A stretch of 64,000 nt of DNA from NCBI RefSeq assembly GCF_043555885.1, contig NZ_JBIGHX010000006.1, positions 124,001 to 188,000 on the forward strand, in the 5' to 3' direction. Under the pieces are notes generated by a model. The model did no database searches, was not told the DNA's origin, and saw only the letters and a list, made by a program, of their open reading frames with translations. The DNA comes from Pelomonas lactea. GTDB taxonomy: Bacteria > Pseudomonadota > Gammaproteobacteria > Burkholderiales > Burkholderiaceae_C. Shown here one piece after another: positions 1 to 7,836 of the stretch (position 1 is the first letter of the stretch; every line of letters begins with the position of its first letter). Position numbers and translations under genes: made by a program.

Positions 1-260
1 TGCTTGAACGGCAGCGCGATGGGCAGGTCGATGCTGATGTTGTCGGTCCAGTAGTAGGTGACGCCGCCGACGAAGGAGGTGGCCTTCTTCACATCGACCT
101 TGGTGCCGGCCAGGCTGGGCGCGGTGAGGTCGCCGCTTTCGACCTGCGGGTTGATCTGGGCCGCGCCGCCGTAGACGACGAAGCTGCCGGCCGACTGCGC
201 CCAGGCGCTGCCGGTGGCGAGCAGGGTGACCAGCGCACCGAGGAGGAACTTGGTTTTCAT
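1..260 (-). CDS. OmpW-family outer membrane protein (3' part cut by window edge)
   Basis: Only the first 86 codons are inside the window; the gene runs off the left edge. It begins with a Sec signal peptide (Lys-rich start, hydrophobic stretch, cleavage after AWA). The mature part has the OmpW-type pattern of a first beta strand, then GGVTYYWTDNISIDL and a PFK motif, as in small 8-stranded barrels that pass hydrophobic compounds. The start ATG at 258-260 follows a weak GGAGAC ribosome site. The family call is good; the substrate is unknown. Confidence 0.75.
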   Translation of the reverse strand, partial: MKTKFLLGALVTLLATGSAWAQSAGSFVVYGGAAQINPQVESGDLTAPSLAGTKVDVKKATSFVGGVTYYWTDNISIDLPIALPFK

Positions 261-289
261 GGGTTGTCTCCGAGAACGGGGTGCGGGGT

Positions 290-1465
290 TTACAGCCAGC
301 CCTTGGTGGCCAGCGATTTGGCGATGAGCTGCTGGGTCAGCTGATGGCCATAGGGCGTCGGGTGGAAGTTGTCGGAGAAGCCGTAGCTTTTCCACCAGTC
401 GGCGCCGCTGACGCCAACGGGCGGCGCAGCGGACAGCGAGGCGTCGGTGCAGGTCTTGAGCGTGTAGGTGAACAGCCCCGTGGCGGGATCGGTGCCGGTG
501 GAGGGGCAGGCGGGCGTCGCGATGTTGGTCAGGCCGAACTGCGCGGGCGTGGCCACCTGGTCCTGGAAGCCCTTGTAGAAATCAATCAGCACCACACGCT
601 CGTCCGCCGCCACCTTGCTGGCCAGCTGGGTGTTGTATGCCGAGATCCAGCCCTGGAACAGCGTCTGCATCTGCGCGCGCAGGGCCGTGCCGCCGACCGC
701 CGCAATGTTGTCCAGCACCTTCTGGAAGCGCGGCGTGTACGTGATGTCGGGGATGTTCATGACGACCACGCGGGTCGCCCCCTTGTCCAGCACGCTGGCC
801 TTGATCTGGCCGTGGAACTTGTCGGCCAGCGCCTGCATGTAGGCACCGCCGATCTGCGCGACGGTGGTGGCGCCGCCGGTCAGCGCGGCGTTGATCTGCG
901 CCGGCGTCAGCAGCGTGCCCAGCAGCGCGGCGTACTTGGCGGTGGAGGCCGCGTTGCCCGGCTGGATGGCCAGGTAGGCGCCCACCAGCGCGGCGGCGTC
1001 GTTGCCGCCGCCGTCGATGATGACCAGGTCGCTGGCCGTGTAGCTGCCGGCCGCGGCATAGGTGGCCATCTGCGTGCCGATGGTCAGCGGCACCAGCGCG
1101 CTGTTGGCGCCGGCGCCGGTGTAGTTGATCTCACCGCCGCCGATGGCGAAGTTGGTGCAGCCGGTCTGTGCCGTGTTGGCCGCGAACGGGGCCGTCGGCG
1201 ACCCGGTGAAGGTGAAGAAGTTGCACAGGGTGAGGCCGTAGTTGGCGGCCACGCGCTCGGCGTAGATCAGGTTGCCCGTGCCTTGCACGGTGAACTTGTA
1301 GCCGAAGGTGCCGCTGTCCTGAAGGCTGTCGCCGAACACCTTCACAGACGTGATCTTGACCTGGGGCGTCGTGTCGGCCGTGGCGCCACCGCCGCAGCCC
1401 GTCACCATCAGGCTGCCAAGCAGTGCGGCCGAGGCCGCGGCGATCCGGGTGAGGAAGGGTTTCAT
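290..1465 (-). CDS. Secreted SGNH/GDSL-family hydrolase lipoprotein
   Basis: 391 aa. Starting at the ATG at 1463-1465 gives a signal peptide with a lipobox (MVTGC) followed by a Gly spacer, so an exported lipoprotein is likely. SGNH blocks are visible: block I as VFGDSLQDSG (nucleophile Ser), block III as DGGGNDAAA (Asn), and block V as DNFHPTPYGH (catalytic Asp/His). Such enzymes are lipases or esterases of the autotransporter/thermolabile-hemolysin type; the substrate cannot be told. It lies just upstream of the ompW-like gene on the same strand with a 29 bp gap. A perfect 12 bp palindrome lies about 75 bp upstream of the start. Confidence 0.85.
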   Translation of the reverse strand: MKPFLTRIAAASAALLGSLMVTGCGGGATADTTPQVKITSVKVFGDSLQDSGTFGYKFTVQGTGNLIYAERVAANYGLTLCNFFTFTGSPTAPFAANTAQTGCTNFAIGGGEINYTGAGANSALVPLTIGTQMATYAAAGSYTASDLVIIDGGGNDAAALVGAYLAIQPGNAASTAKYAALLGTLLTPAQINAALTGGATTVAQIGGAYMQALADKFHGQIKASVLDKGATRVVVMNIPDITYTPRFQKVLDNIAAVGGTALRAQMQTLFQGWISAYNTQLASKVAADERVVLIDFYKGFQDQVATPAQFGLTNIATPACPSTGTDPATGLFTYTLKTCTDASLSAAPPVGVSGADWWKSYGFSDNFHPTPYGHQLTQQLIAKSLATKGWL

Positions 1466-1857
1466 CGTTGTCTCCTGGGCGACACCACACGTGCGATGCG
1501 CTGTAAATCTAGGGAGCGCCACTCTAGCCGCAGCTTTTTAGAACGATCGTTCGTTTTTTCCCTTGGTCAGGTAAAGAAAGGCGACTGAAGGCTGGCGGGC
1601 GCCGCCTAGAACGCGCGGGGCAAGTCTGTGGATGACGCCGGGACAACCTGGCAGATATCCACAGCGCCGGGCCCTCCGGCCAAGTTGTTCCCAATCGCGG
1701 GACAAGTCGTCCGGGGGCTGGCGCACAGGCTTTTGAGAAAACCAAGCAATTGATGCGATTGAACTTTTTGCTGTTGTCCACAGCCCGCGCCGCCCTCTAC
1801 TACCACGACCAATTTGAATTCTTCAATACAGTCTTGAATACAGAGGACATCTTTTCC
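1466..1857. other. 392 bp intergenic region with palindrome and DnaA-box-like 9-mers
   Basis: This divergent region separates the SGNH hydrolase from the pyrophosphohydrolase gene. It is more AT-rich than its surroundings. It holds the palindrome GAACGATCGTTC (1541-1552) and three 9-mers that each differ by one base from the DnaA box TTATCCACA or its complement: TGTGGATGA (1627-1635), ATATCCACA (1655-1663) and TTGTCCACA (1774-1782). I see no convincing gene in it. Confidence 0.5.
1541..1552. promoter_or_regulatory. Perfect palindrome, TetR-type operator candidate
   Basis: GAACGATCGTTC is an exact 12 bp palindrome in the promoter-side region of the SGNH hydrolase gene. Its length and AT-flanked form resemble TetR/AcrR-family operators. 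No TetR gene is adjacent, so the cognate regulator is unknown. Confidence 0.4.
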
Positions 1858-2175
1858 ATGGACGTTTCCGCCCTCCAGGCCCGGCTGCGCCGCTTCGCGG
1901 CCGACCGCGACTGGCAGCCCTACCAGACCCCCAAGAACCTCGCGATGGCCATGACGGTCGAAGCGGCCGAGCTGCTGGAGATCTTTCAGTGGCTGACGCC
2001 GGAGCAGTCGTGCGACCTCAGCGACGATCAGCGCCGCCACCTCGGTGAAGAGCTCTCCGACGTGCTGCTGTACCTGGTCCAGATCGCCGACCACGGCGGC
2101 GTGGACCTGGAAGCCGCCGTCGAACGCAAGCTGGCGATGAACGCCATCAAGCACCCGCCACTGAAGAGGTCTTGA
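1858..2175 (+). CDS. MazG-like nucleotide pyrophosphohydrolase (dCTPase-like)
   Basis: 105 aa. The chain shows the two acidic helices of the all-alpha NTP pyrophosphatase fold: EAAELLEIFQW (EXXE) near residues 37-47 and EELSDVLLYL (EXXD) near 65-74. These bind Mg2+ for hydrolysis of non-canonical dNTPs or dCTP to the monophosphate. The ATG at 1858 is preceded by AGAGGAC at good spacing; an earlier in-frame ATG would add an AT-rich, non-conserved leader. The stop overlaps the start of the exonuclease gene (TGATG), so the two are translationally coupled in a nucleotide and DNA housekeeping pair. Confidence 0.85.
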   Translation: MDVSALQARLRRFAADRDWQPYQTPKNLAMAMTVEAAELLEIFQWLTPEQSCDLSDDQRRHLGEELSDVLLYLVQIADHGGVDLEAAVERKLAMNAIKHPPLKRS

Positions 2176-2819
2176 TGGAAACCATTGCCGTCGTCGACTT
2201 CGAGACCACCGGTCTCGGGCCCACCAGCGGCGGCCGAGCCACTGAAATCGCCGCCGTGCTGGTGCGTGGCGGCGAGGTGGTGGACAGCTGGAGCAGCCTG
2301 ATGAACAGCGGCAGCTGGGTACCGCCGCACATCCAGGCCTTGACCGGCATCACCAACGAGATGCTGGAGGGCGCCCCCGACTCGGCCACCGTCATGCGCG
2401 AGCTGACCCGTTTCACCGCAGGCTGCCCGCTGGTGGCGCATAACGCGGCTTTCGACCGGGGCTTCTGGCAGGCGGAGATGCAGCGAGCCGGCATTGCCCC
2501 CGATCCGGCACATGAATTCGCCTGCACCGTGCTGCTGTCGCGCCGGCTGTGGCCCGAGGCGAAGAGCCATGCGCTGGGAGCGATGACGAGTTTTCACGGC
2601 ATCCGCTTCGATGGCCGTGCGCACCGGGCGATGGCCGATGCCCGCGTGACGGCCCAGCTGCTGCTGAAGGTGCGCGAGGAGATCGCACGCCGCTTCGCGC
2701 TGGACCTGGGCGATGCCGACGTGGACCATGCGCTGCTGGCCACGCTGCAGCGCACCCCGCTGCGCTGGCTGCGGCGCGGCCTGGTGGAGCATGTGAAGGC
2801 GCAAAGACAGACTGCTTGA
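2175..2819 (+). CDS. DnaQ-like 3'-5' exonuclease (DEDDh)
   Basis: 214 aa. Exo I is visible as VVDFETTGLGP (Asp8, Glu10), Exo II as VAHNAAFDRGFW, and Exo III as HRAMADARVT (H-x4-D, so the DEDDh subtype). These residues hold the two metal ions. The protein is close in length to the exonuclease domain alone, so it may act as a free proofreading or repair exonuclease rather than as polymerase III epsilon. The first ATG sits inside the stop of the upstream pyrophosphohydrolase; a TTG codon before it is less likely. Confidence 0.85.
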   Translation: METIAVVDFETTGLGPTSGGRATEIAAVLVRGGEVVDSWSSLMNSGSWVPPHIQALTGITNEMLEGAPDSATVMRELTRFTAGCPLVAHNAAFDRGFWQAEMQRAGIAPDPAHEFACTVLLSRRLWPEAKSHALGAMTSFHGIRFDGRAHRAMADARVTAQLLLKVREEIARRFALDLGDADVDHALLATLQRTPLRWLRRGLVEHVKAQRQTA

Positions 2820-2914
2820 GCGCAGGAAAAATTTCTGTCAAGAGCCGGTGTTACGGACTTGGGCAAGGACAATCCCGCCCTTTCGTGCCCCGCGTATTGC
2901 TCAAGAAGAATTCC

Positions 2915-3433
2915 ATGTCCGTGATCCAGGTTCGCCCCGCCACCCTGCGCGATGCCAAGGCCATCGCCGAGATCCATGTCGCTGCCAGCCAGGACGCCTA
3001 CAAGGCGCTGCTGCCCGCCGCCGCGCTGGATGCGATGTCGGTGCAGAAGCGCCAGGCCTTCTGGCGTGAAGCCATCGACCTCTGCGAGCCGCAGGTCATC
3101 GTGGCCCATCTGGACAACAAGATCATGGGCTTCGTCGGCTTCGACCGTTCGCGCGACAAGGGCACGCCGGCCACCACCGGTGAGATCTGGGCGATGTTTG
3201 CCGACCCCGTCCACTGGGACAAGGGCGTGGGCCTGGCGCTGTGGGATGCCGCGCGCGACGGCCTGCAGGAAGAAGGCTGCACCAAGGCCACGCTGTGGTG
3301 CTACCTGCGCAACGAGCGCGCGCTGCGCTTCTTCGAGCTGGCCGGCTTCAAGCGCGAGCTGGGCAGCGCCCGCACCACGGAAGTGGGCGGTTCGCGCGTC
3401 GAAGAGATCCGCCTGTTCCGCTCGCTGGTCTGA
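2915..3433 (+). CDS. GNAT-family N-acetyltransferase
   Basis: 172 aa. The N-terminus VRPATLRDAKAIAEIHVAAS is typical of GNAT strands and helices beta1-alpha1. The acetyl-CoA-binding region around DKGVGLALWDAA has the expected Gly pattern, and NERALRFFELAGF is motif B. The substrate (amine, peptide or antibiotic) cannot be inferred. The upstream spacer is 95 bp and a strong bidirectional terminator follows the stop, so the gene is probably monocistronic. Confidence 0.8.
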   Translation: MSVIQVRPATLRDAKAIAEIHVAASQDAYKALLPAAALDAMSVQKRQAFWREAIDLCEPQVIVAHLDNKIMGFVGFDRSRDKGTPATTGEIWAMFADPVHWDKGVGLALWDAARDGLQEEGCTKATLWCYLRNERALRFFELAGFKRELGSARTTEVGGSRVEEIRLFRSLV

Positions 3434-3455
3434 ACCCGCTGCCGGTCGGCGGCGA

Positions 3456-3490
3456 AGCAAAAAAGCGCCCCGCGGGGCGCTTGCTTTTTT
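3456..3490. terminator. Bidirectional Rho-independent terminator
   Basis: A perfect 16 bp GC palindrome (GCGCCCC/GGGGCGC, 3465-3480) is flanked by an A-run on the left and a T-run on the right. It lies between the convergent acetyltransferase and PEP-CTERM genes and can stop transcription from both sides. Confidence 0.9.
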
Positions 3491-3506
3491 GCCGGCTTGA
3501 AGCCGA

Positions 3507-4265
3507 TCAGCCGCGACGGCGGCGCGCCACGGCGCCCACGGCCAGCAGGCCGGTCAGCATCAGCGCGTAGCTCTCGGGTTCCGGCACGGCCGTCACGCTG
3601 AAGGCGGTCGTGTTGGGCAGCTGCGAGGCATAGCTGCCGTTGTTCGGGTTGTTGGTCCAGTTGGCGATGTTGCCGACCAGCGGCTTGTAGGCCGCCAGGC
3701 TGGCCTGGCCCGAGCGGTCGCCGATGTACTGCTCCCACTCGGCGCCGCCGCCCAGCGCGATGGCGCCGTTACCGACGCTCAGGCCGGTGTTGGTCAGCGT
3801 GCCGGCGGCGGCGGTGCCGAACGCGGTCGTCGTGATGGCGGCCAGGAAGCTGGGCGTGCCGGTCGCCGAGCTGGCGGTGTAGGCGTAGATCGAGTCCTCG
3901 TCCTGGTTGAGGCCGTAGTTGGTGCTGCCGCTGACGGCGGCGCGGCTCAGCGTGCCGGCGCTGGCGGCCAGTGACGTGGTGTCGATCTTCGAGAAGCGGA
4001 TGACGGTGCCGGCCGCGATGGTGGCGCTGCCGCTGACCCACTGGTGGTAGCTCTCGCCGCTGTTGAACGCGGAGCCGTTCCACTCGTTGTCGGTGAAGTA
4101 GATCTTGGTGTTGGCGGCGATGTCGACGAAGGTCACCAGCGCCCAGCCGTCTTCGTCGGCATTGAGGGCAGTGAAGGAGATGTCGCCGGCAGCCAGCGCG
4201 GCCACAGCGCTTTGCGAGACGAGGGCCGCGGCGGCAGCGGCGATCAGGGCGAGGTGCTTGGTCAT
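3507..4265 (-). CDS. PEP-CTERM sorting domain protein
   Basis: 252 aa. It has a Sec signal peptide (about 23 aa), an extracellular part rich in Thr, Ser and Gly, and a C-terminal PEP-CTERM signal: VPEPESYAL, a hydrophobic helix, then RRRRG. In this system an exosortase (not in the window) cleaves at PEP and the protein goes to the cell surface or matrix. The N-terminal pattern GDISFTALNADEDGWA with YFTDNEWN resembles the N-terminal module of extracellular nuclease-type proteins, but no catalytic domain follows. The specific role is unknown. Confidence 0.85.
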   Translation of the reverse strand: MTKHLALIAAAAAALVSQSAVAALAAGDISFTALNADEDGWALVTFVDIAANTKIYFTDNEWNGSAFNSGESYHQWVSGSATIAAGTVIRFSKIDTTSLAASAGTLSRAAVSGSTNYGLNQDEDSIYAYTASSATGTPSFLAAITTTAFGTAAAGTLTNTGLSVGNGAIALGGGAEWEQYIGDRSGQASLAAYKPLVGNIANWTNNPNNGSYASQLPNTTAFSVTAVPEPESYALMLTGLLAVGAVARRRRG

Positions 4266-4341
4266 GGTGTCGGGGCGTTCAGGGGAGACGGGCGCACTGT
4301 CTCGCCCGGCAATGAAGACGCCGTGACACCGTGCATCACCG

Positions 4342-4363
4342 GCCCCCCGCGGCTGCGGGGGGC
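4342..4363 (-). terminator. GC hairpin after the HNH-like gene
   Basis: A 9 bp GC stem (GCCCCCCGC / GCGGGGGGC) with a 4 nt loop lies directly after the stop of the minus-strand gene that ends at 4371. No clear T-run follows, so terminator function is only likely. Confidence 0.4.
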
Positions 4364-4370
4364 TTGTCGC

Positions 4371-5414
4371 TCAGGCCGCGTAGCCGCCGGTGGCCAGCGC
4401 CCAGCCGTCGGTACCGTCGTCGTGGCGCTGCACGTGCACCGGGCAGAGCTTGCGGGCTGCGGCGCGTTCCACCAGCGCCTCGGCCTGCTCGGGCGTCAGC
4501 TGCAGCGCGAAGCGCGTCCAGCGCTTTTGCACCAGCGGCAGCGTCCAGGCGTCTTCCAGCGCCCAGCGGATCTCATGCGGCTGCTGCAGTTCGGCGGCGG
4601 CCAGCACGCGCGGCGCCAGCGCCAGCAGGAAGCGGTTGAAGTCCGTGCGGAGTTGATCGGTGGGCAGCAGCGCCTCGAGCCGGCTCAGGCGGGCGCTCCA
4701 GCCCGGCGTGGCGAGCTGGCGGGTGACCAGTGCCTGCAGCGCCTGGATGGGGTTGAACAGCCGCAGCCGGTTGGGCGGCAGCACGCGCAGCGGGATCTGC
4801 GCGGCTTCCTCATGGCTCAGCGGCGTGACGAAGCTGCTCAGCACGGCCAGGCGCTGCCACTGGGCTTCGTCCAGGCCGCCGATGCGGGTGATGGGGCCGG
4901 CGGCGCAGCTGGCGGCCATGTCCAGCAGCGCCTGGCGGCCGCGGCTGCCCTTGGCGCGGTTGGCACGCTGGCTCATGACGGCCAGGTTGCCGGCCGCGTA
5001 GCCGGCGTCGTCGCGGACGCGGTCGATGCTGCGGTTGTCGTCACCCAGCAGGTCGCGGGTGATGGGGCAGTGCGTGGTGTCCAGCTGCGCGAGGTGATGG
5101 GGCGTGAGCTGCACGTCCTCGTAGCTGCGGCCGCGGGCCCAGGCATGCGTGCGCAGCGCCAGCCACAGTTCCACCTGGGGCGTGGCGGGCGTGCGCACGG
5201 CGCGGCCGCGGGCGGCCATCCAGCCGCGCTGCAGCGGCGACTGCGGGTACAGGTGGGCGATGGGCGGCGTGATGCCATGCAGCGCGTAGTCGCGGCCCAG
5301 CGCGAGGCCCACGCGCTCGTGGGCGCTGACGACGGCGGGCGTGTCGTCCATGTCCAGTGCGAACTGGGCCAGGGCGGGGTGGGCGTGGATCTGGGCGGTG
5401 TGGACGGCTTGCAT
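4371..5414 (-). CDS. Uncharacterised protein with HNH-nuclease-like segment
   Basis: 347 aa, no signal peptide or membrane segment. I do not recognise the whole protein. Residues about 115-156 carry CPITRDLL, then SIDRVRDDAGYAAGNLAVMS and RANRAKG. This SIDR...GY..GN..V.S.RAN..K order is the core of many HNH endonucleases, in which a Cys or His pair precedes the SxDR element. Here only one Cys (116) is near and the classical His residues are unclear, so it may be a degenerate or non-catalytic relative. The rest is helical and Leu/Ala-rich. It is divergent from the WYL regulator gene. Confidence 0.6.
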   Translation of the reverse strand: MQAVHTAQIHAHPALAQFALDMDDTPAVVSAHERVGLALGRDYALHGITPPIAHLYPQSPLQRGWMAARGRAVRTPATPQVELWLALRTHAWARGRSYEDVQLTPHHLAQLDTTHCPITRDLLGDDNRSIDRVRDDAGYAAGNLAVMSQRANRAKGSRGRQALLDMAASCAAGPITRIGGLDEAQWQRLAVLSSFVTPLSHEEAAQIPLRVLPPNRLRLFNPIQALQALVTRQLATPGWSARLSRLEALLPTDQLRTDFNRFLLALAPRVLAAAELQQPHEIRWALEDAWTLPLVQKRWTRFALQLTPEQAEALVERAAARKLCPVHVQRHDDGTDGWALATGGYAA

Positions 5415-5538
5415 GGCGGGCTCCGAGGTTGAAGAGGCCTGGGCTGTGGAATCGCTGGCCTTGCAAGCAGTCTGTGAGCCGGCTGGCTCATGAGATGATC
5501 CACCGCGAAAACACTGTAAATATTTTCAGCAAAGGACG

Positions 5539-5586
5539 GAGCCCCACGCTCGCGCCGCTCGCTGCCTCCCGAGGAGGCGCCAGCGG
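5539..5586 (+). repeat. Intergenic repeat family 2, copy 1
   Basis: This 48 bp element ends in the hairpin GCCTCC-CGA-GGAGGC. It matches the element at 33178-33226 read on the minus strand at most positions, including CCCCACGCTCGCG and GCTCGCTGCC. The stem differs between the copies by a base-pair swap that keeps pairing. It lies just upstream of the WYL regulator start. Confidence 0.7.
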
Positions 5587-5613
5587 TTTCGGGCGGCCGG
5601 GTACCGCTGGCCC

Positions 5614-6585
5614 ATGGACCGCACCGAACGCTTCTACAAGATCGAGCACCTGATCCGCTCCCGCGGCTGCGTGTCCTTCGCGGCGCTGCTGGAGGCGCTG
5701 GAGGTGTCGCCGGCCACGCTCAAGCGTGACCTGGCCTACCTGCGCGAGCGGCTGGATGCGCCCATCGAGTACGACGCCGGCGAGAACGGCTACCGCTTCG
5801 GCCAGCAGTGGCGCGGCGGCAAGCACGAGCTGCCGGGCGTGTGGTTCAACGAGGCCGAGCTGCACGCGCTGCTGACCATGCAGCAGATGCTGGCCGGGCT
5901 GGACGAGCAGGGCGTCGTGGGCCGGCACCTGCAGCCGATGTTCGACAAGATCACCGGCATGCTGGGCGTGGACGCCGCCGAGGCGGACGAGCTGCGCCGG
6001 CGCGTCAAGCTCATCGGCACGGCGCGCCGGCGCATGGCCAGCGACAGCTTCGAGACCGTCGGCAGCGCCGTCGTGAAGCGCAAGCGCCTGGCCATCCGCT
6101 ACCGCAAGAAGACGGGCAGCGGCGGCGTCAGCGAGCGCGAGGTGTCGCCGCAGCGGCTGGTGCACCACCGCCATGCCTGGTACCTGGACGCCTTCTGCCA
6201 CCGCAGCCAGGGCCTGCGGCGCTTTGCGCTGGACGGCATCGAGGCGGCCACGCTGCTGGAGGCCGACGCGCAAGCCCTGGCCCTGGACGAGCTGGAAGCC
6301 GAGCTGGACCGCGGCTATGGCATCTTTGCCGGCGGCACGCCGCGCGAGGCCGAGCTGCTGTTCAGCGCCGAGGCGGCGGCCTGGGTCTCGCGCGAGGAAT
6401 GGCACCCGGCGCAGCAGAGCGAGTTCCTGCCCGACGGCCGCTGGCGGCTGCGCCTGCCCTACGTCGACGACACCGAGCTGCTGATGGACCTGCTGCGCCA
6501 TGCCGGCCAGGTGCAGGTGGTGGCGCCGGCCGAGTTGCGCGAGGCGCACGCGGCACGGTTGCGGCAGGCCGTGGCGGCGCTGTAG
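5614..6585 (+). CDS. WYL-domain transcriptional regulator
   Basis: 323 aa. The N-terminal winged HTH (residues about 1-60) has the DeoR-like order CVSFAALLEALEVSPATLKRD. The C-terminal half has the WYL domain, with WYLDAFCH following LVHHRHA, and then a WCX-like tail. WYL domains bind nucleic acid or small ligands, and such regulators often control DNA damage, phage defence or metabolic genes. No obvious target is next to it except the divergent HNH-like gene (199 bp gap holding a family 2 repeat). The first ATG after CCGCTGGCCC is used; no strong ribosome site is seen. Confidence 0.85.
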   Translation: MDRTERFYKIEHLIRSRGCVSFAALLEALEVSPATLKRDLAYLRERLDAPIEYDAGENGYRFGQQWRGGKHELPGVWFNEAELHALLTMQQMLAGLDEQGVVGRHLQPMFDKITGMLGVDAAEADELRRRVKLIGTARRRMASDSFETVGSAVVKRKRLAIRYRKKTGSGGVSEREVSPQRLVHHRHAWYLDAFCHRSQGLRRFALDGIEAATLLEADAQALALDELEAELDRGYGIFAGGTPREAELLFSAEAAAWVSREEWHPAQQSEFLPDGRWRLRLPYVDDTELLMDLLRHAGQVQVVAPAELREAHAARLRQAVAAL

Positions 6586-6676
6586 GACAAGCGCGCGTCG
6601 TTTGAGCGGGGTCATGTTCCCCGCATGCAATCACGTTAGGCTTGACCCGTGTCTGATTTCGAACCAGGAGCCCGTG

Positions 6677-6985
6677 ATGAGTGATACCGCCCAAGCGAAG
6701 GAAAAGCTGGCCGCCGATTTCCGTGCCGTGATGGATGACATCGACGCACTGATGACCACCACCGGCAAGGACGTCACCGTCGAGGCCAAGGCACTGCGCG
6801 CGCGCATCCAGGAGCGTCTGAGCGGCGCCAAGGAAAAGCTGCTGGATGCCCAGCACGACGCCATCCAGCGCGCGAAGGATGCCGCCGTCGCCACCGACGA
6901 CTACGTGCATGCCAAACCCTGGCAGGCCATCGGTGTGGCTGCCGCGGTGGGCCTTGCCCTCGGCGTGCTGATCGGCCGCCGCTGA
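6677..6985 (+). CDS. yqjD: ElaB/YqjD/DUF883-family membrane-anchored protein
   Basis: 102 aa. A long amphipathic helix (residues 5-75) rich in Ala, Lys, Glu and Asp precedes a single C-terminal membrane anchor (GVAAAVGLALGVLIG) ending in RR. In E. coli the related YqjD and ElaB are inner-membrane, stationary-phase proteins linked to ribosome binding. GGAG is at usable distance before the ATG at 6677. It starts the set with the holin-like and YqjK-like genes, although a structured repeat sits between it and the next gene. Confidence 0.85.
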   Translation: MSDTAQAKEKLAADFRAVMDDIDALMTTTGKDVTVEAKALRARIQERLSGAKEKLLDAQHDAIQRAKDAAVATDDYVHAKPWQAIGVAAAVGLALGVLIGRR

Positions 6986-6992
6986 TCATGAA

Positions 6993-7072
6993 GCCCCTCG
7001 TCCAAGGCCTACCTTGGCCGGTCCCCCGAGGGGACGGCGATGCTTGCCGGCTCGACCGGCAAGCACATCGCC
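6993..7072 (-). repeat. Intergenic structured repeat family 1, copy A
   Basis: Read on the minus strand, the element has three hairpins in order: a 10 bp stem TGCTTGCCGG/CCGGCAAGCA with loop TCGAG, enclosed by GGCGA/TCGCC; then GTCCCC-TCG-GGGGAC; then CCAAGG-TAGG-CCTTGG. Copies B (8313-8410) and C (38537-38616) share this layout. This copy lies inside the yqjD-yqjE gene set. Confidence 0.85.
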
Positions 7073-7141
7073 CGTGCGGCCCGGCTTGGGAGCGGCCCGG
7101 CGCTCGGGCCGCAAAGACCGGGCCACGAGGGGATTGAAGCA

Positions 7142-7525
7142 GTGAGCGATAACCAGGAACCCGTCTCCGGGCCGCTGCGGCGGCTCGGCACCTCGCTGCT
7201 GACGCTGGGCCGCATCCGGCTCGAGCTGCTTGCCATCGAGGTGCAGGAGGAGAAGGAACGCATCGCCGGCCTCGTGCTGTGGGCGGTGCTGGCCGCACTG
7301 CTGGCGGGCTTTGCCGTGCTGATGCTGCTGGTGCTGGCCGTCGTCGCGCTGTGGGACAGCCACCCGCTGCTGGCGCTGGGCGCGGCCTCTGCCGTGCTGG
7401 TGGCTGCGGCTGCCGTGGCGCTGCGCCAGCTGAAGGCGTTGACGTCGCAACCGGCAACGCTGTTCCAGGCCAGCCTGGCCGAGCTGCGTGACGATGCCGA
7501 CGCGCTGCGTCGCCCTCAGCCGTGA
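7142..7525 (+). CDS. yqjE: Phage-holin-family / YqjE-like membrane protein
   Basis: 127 aa. A cytoplasmic N-terminus (LLTLGRIRLELLAIEVQEEKER) precedes two hydrophobic segments (about residues 45-68 and 75-95), the layout of the DUF1469/YqjE family. The GTG start at 7142 follows GAGGGG. It overlaps the next gene by four bases. The YqjD-YqjE-YqjK order is conserved in many proteobacteria and is tied to envelope stress or stationary phase; the biochemical role is unknown. Confidence 0.8.
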   Translation: MSDNQEPVSGPLRRLGTSLLTLGRIRLELLAIEVQEEKERIAGLVLWAVLAALLAGFAVLMLLVLAVVALWDSHPLLALGAASAVLVAAAAVALRQLKALTSQPATLFQASLAELRDDADALRRPQP

Positions 7526-7836
7526 TTCCGCGCCTGCCTCACGACCCGGTGCAGCGCGTGGAGCGCAAGGCCAACCTGCTGCTGGCGTCGGCCGTGCTGC
7601 GCGGCCAGGTGCAGCGCGACGCGGACGACGTGGCCGGCCGCGCCGATGGCGTCGCCCGGCGCGTGCTGGTGGTGCGCAGCTGGCTGTCCGACCTGCTGGT
7701 GCAGGCCGCCGTGGGCGGCGGTGCGGCCTTATTTGCCGCTGCCGGCCAGGGCCGGCGCCGCCGGCTGTGGGGCTTGCTGCGCTGGGGTTGGGTGGCGTGG
7801 CGGGTCTGGCGCGGCCGGTCTTCTACGCCGCGTTGA
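7522..7836 (+). CDS. YqjK-like small basic protein
   Basis: 104 aa, starting with the GTG that overlaps the yqjE stop (GTGA). The chain is Arg-rich and ends in a weakly hydrophobic, Trp-rich tail. It is the third gene of the YqjD-YqjE-YqjK set; sequence identity to YqjK is weak, so the name rests mainly on position. Its last 14 bp overlap the end of the convergent GFA gene. Confidence 0.65.
   Translation: MIPRLPHDPVQRVERKANLLLASAVLRGQVQRDADDVAGRADGVARRVLVVRSWLSDLLVQAAVGGGAALFAAAGQGRRRRLWGLLRWGWVAWRVWRGRSSTPR

Noticed and set aside
281..1588. Large plus-strand open frame opposite the SGNH hydrolase
   Set aside because: It is Gly/Arg/Val-rich, as expected from GC-biased shadow frames, and the opposite strand carries clear SGNH motifs and a lipoprotein signal.
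1600..1857. Chromosomal origin (oriC)
   Set aside because: The DnaA-like 9-mers are all imperfect and there is no dnaA, dnaN or AT-rich unwinding element; only origin proximity is supported, by parS.
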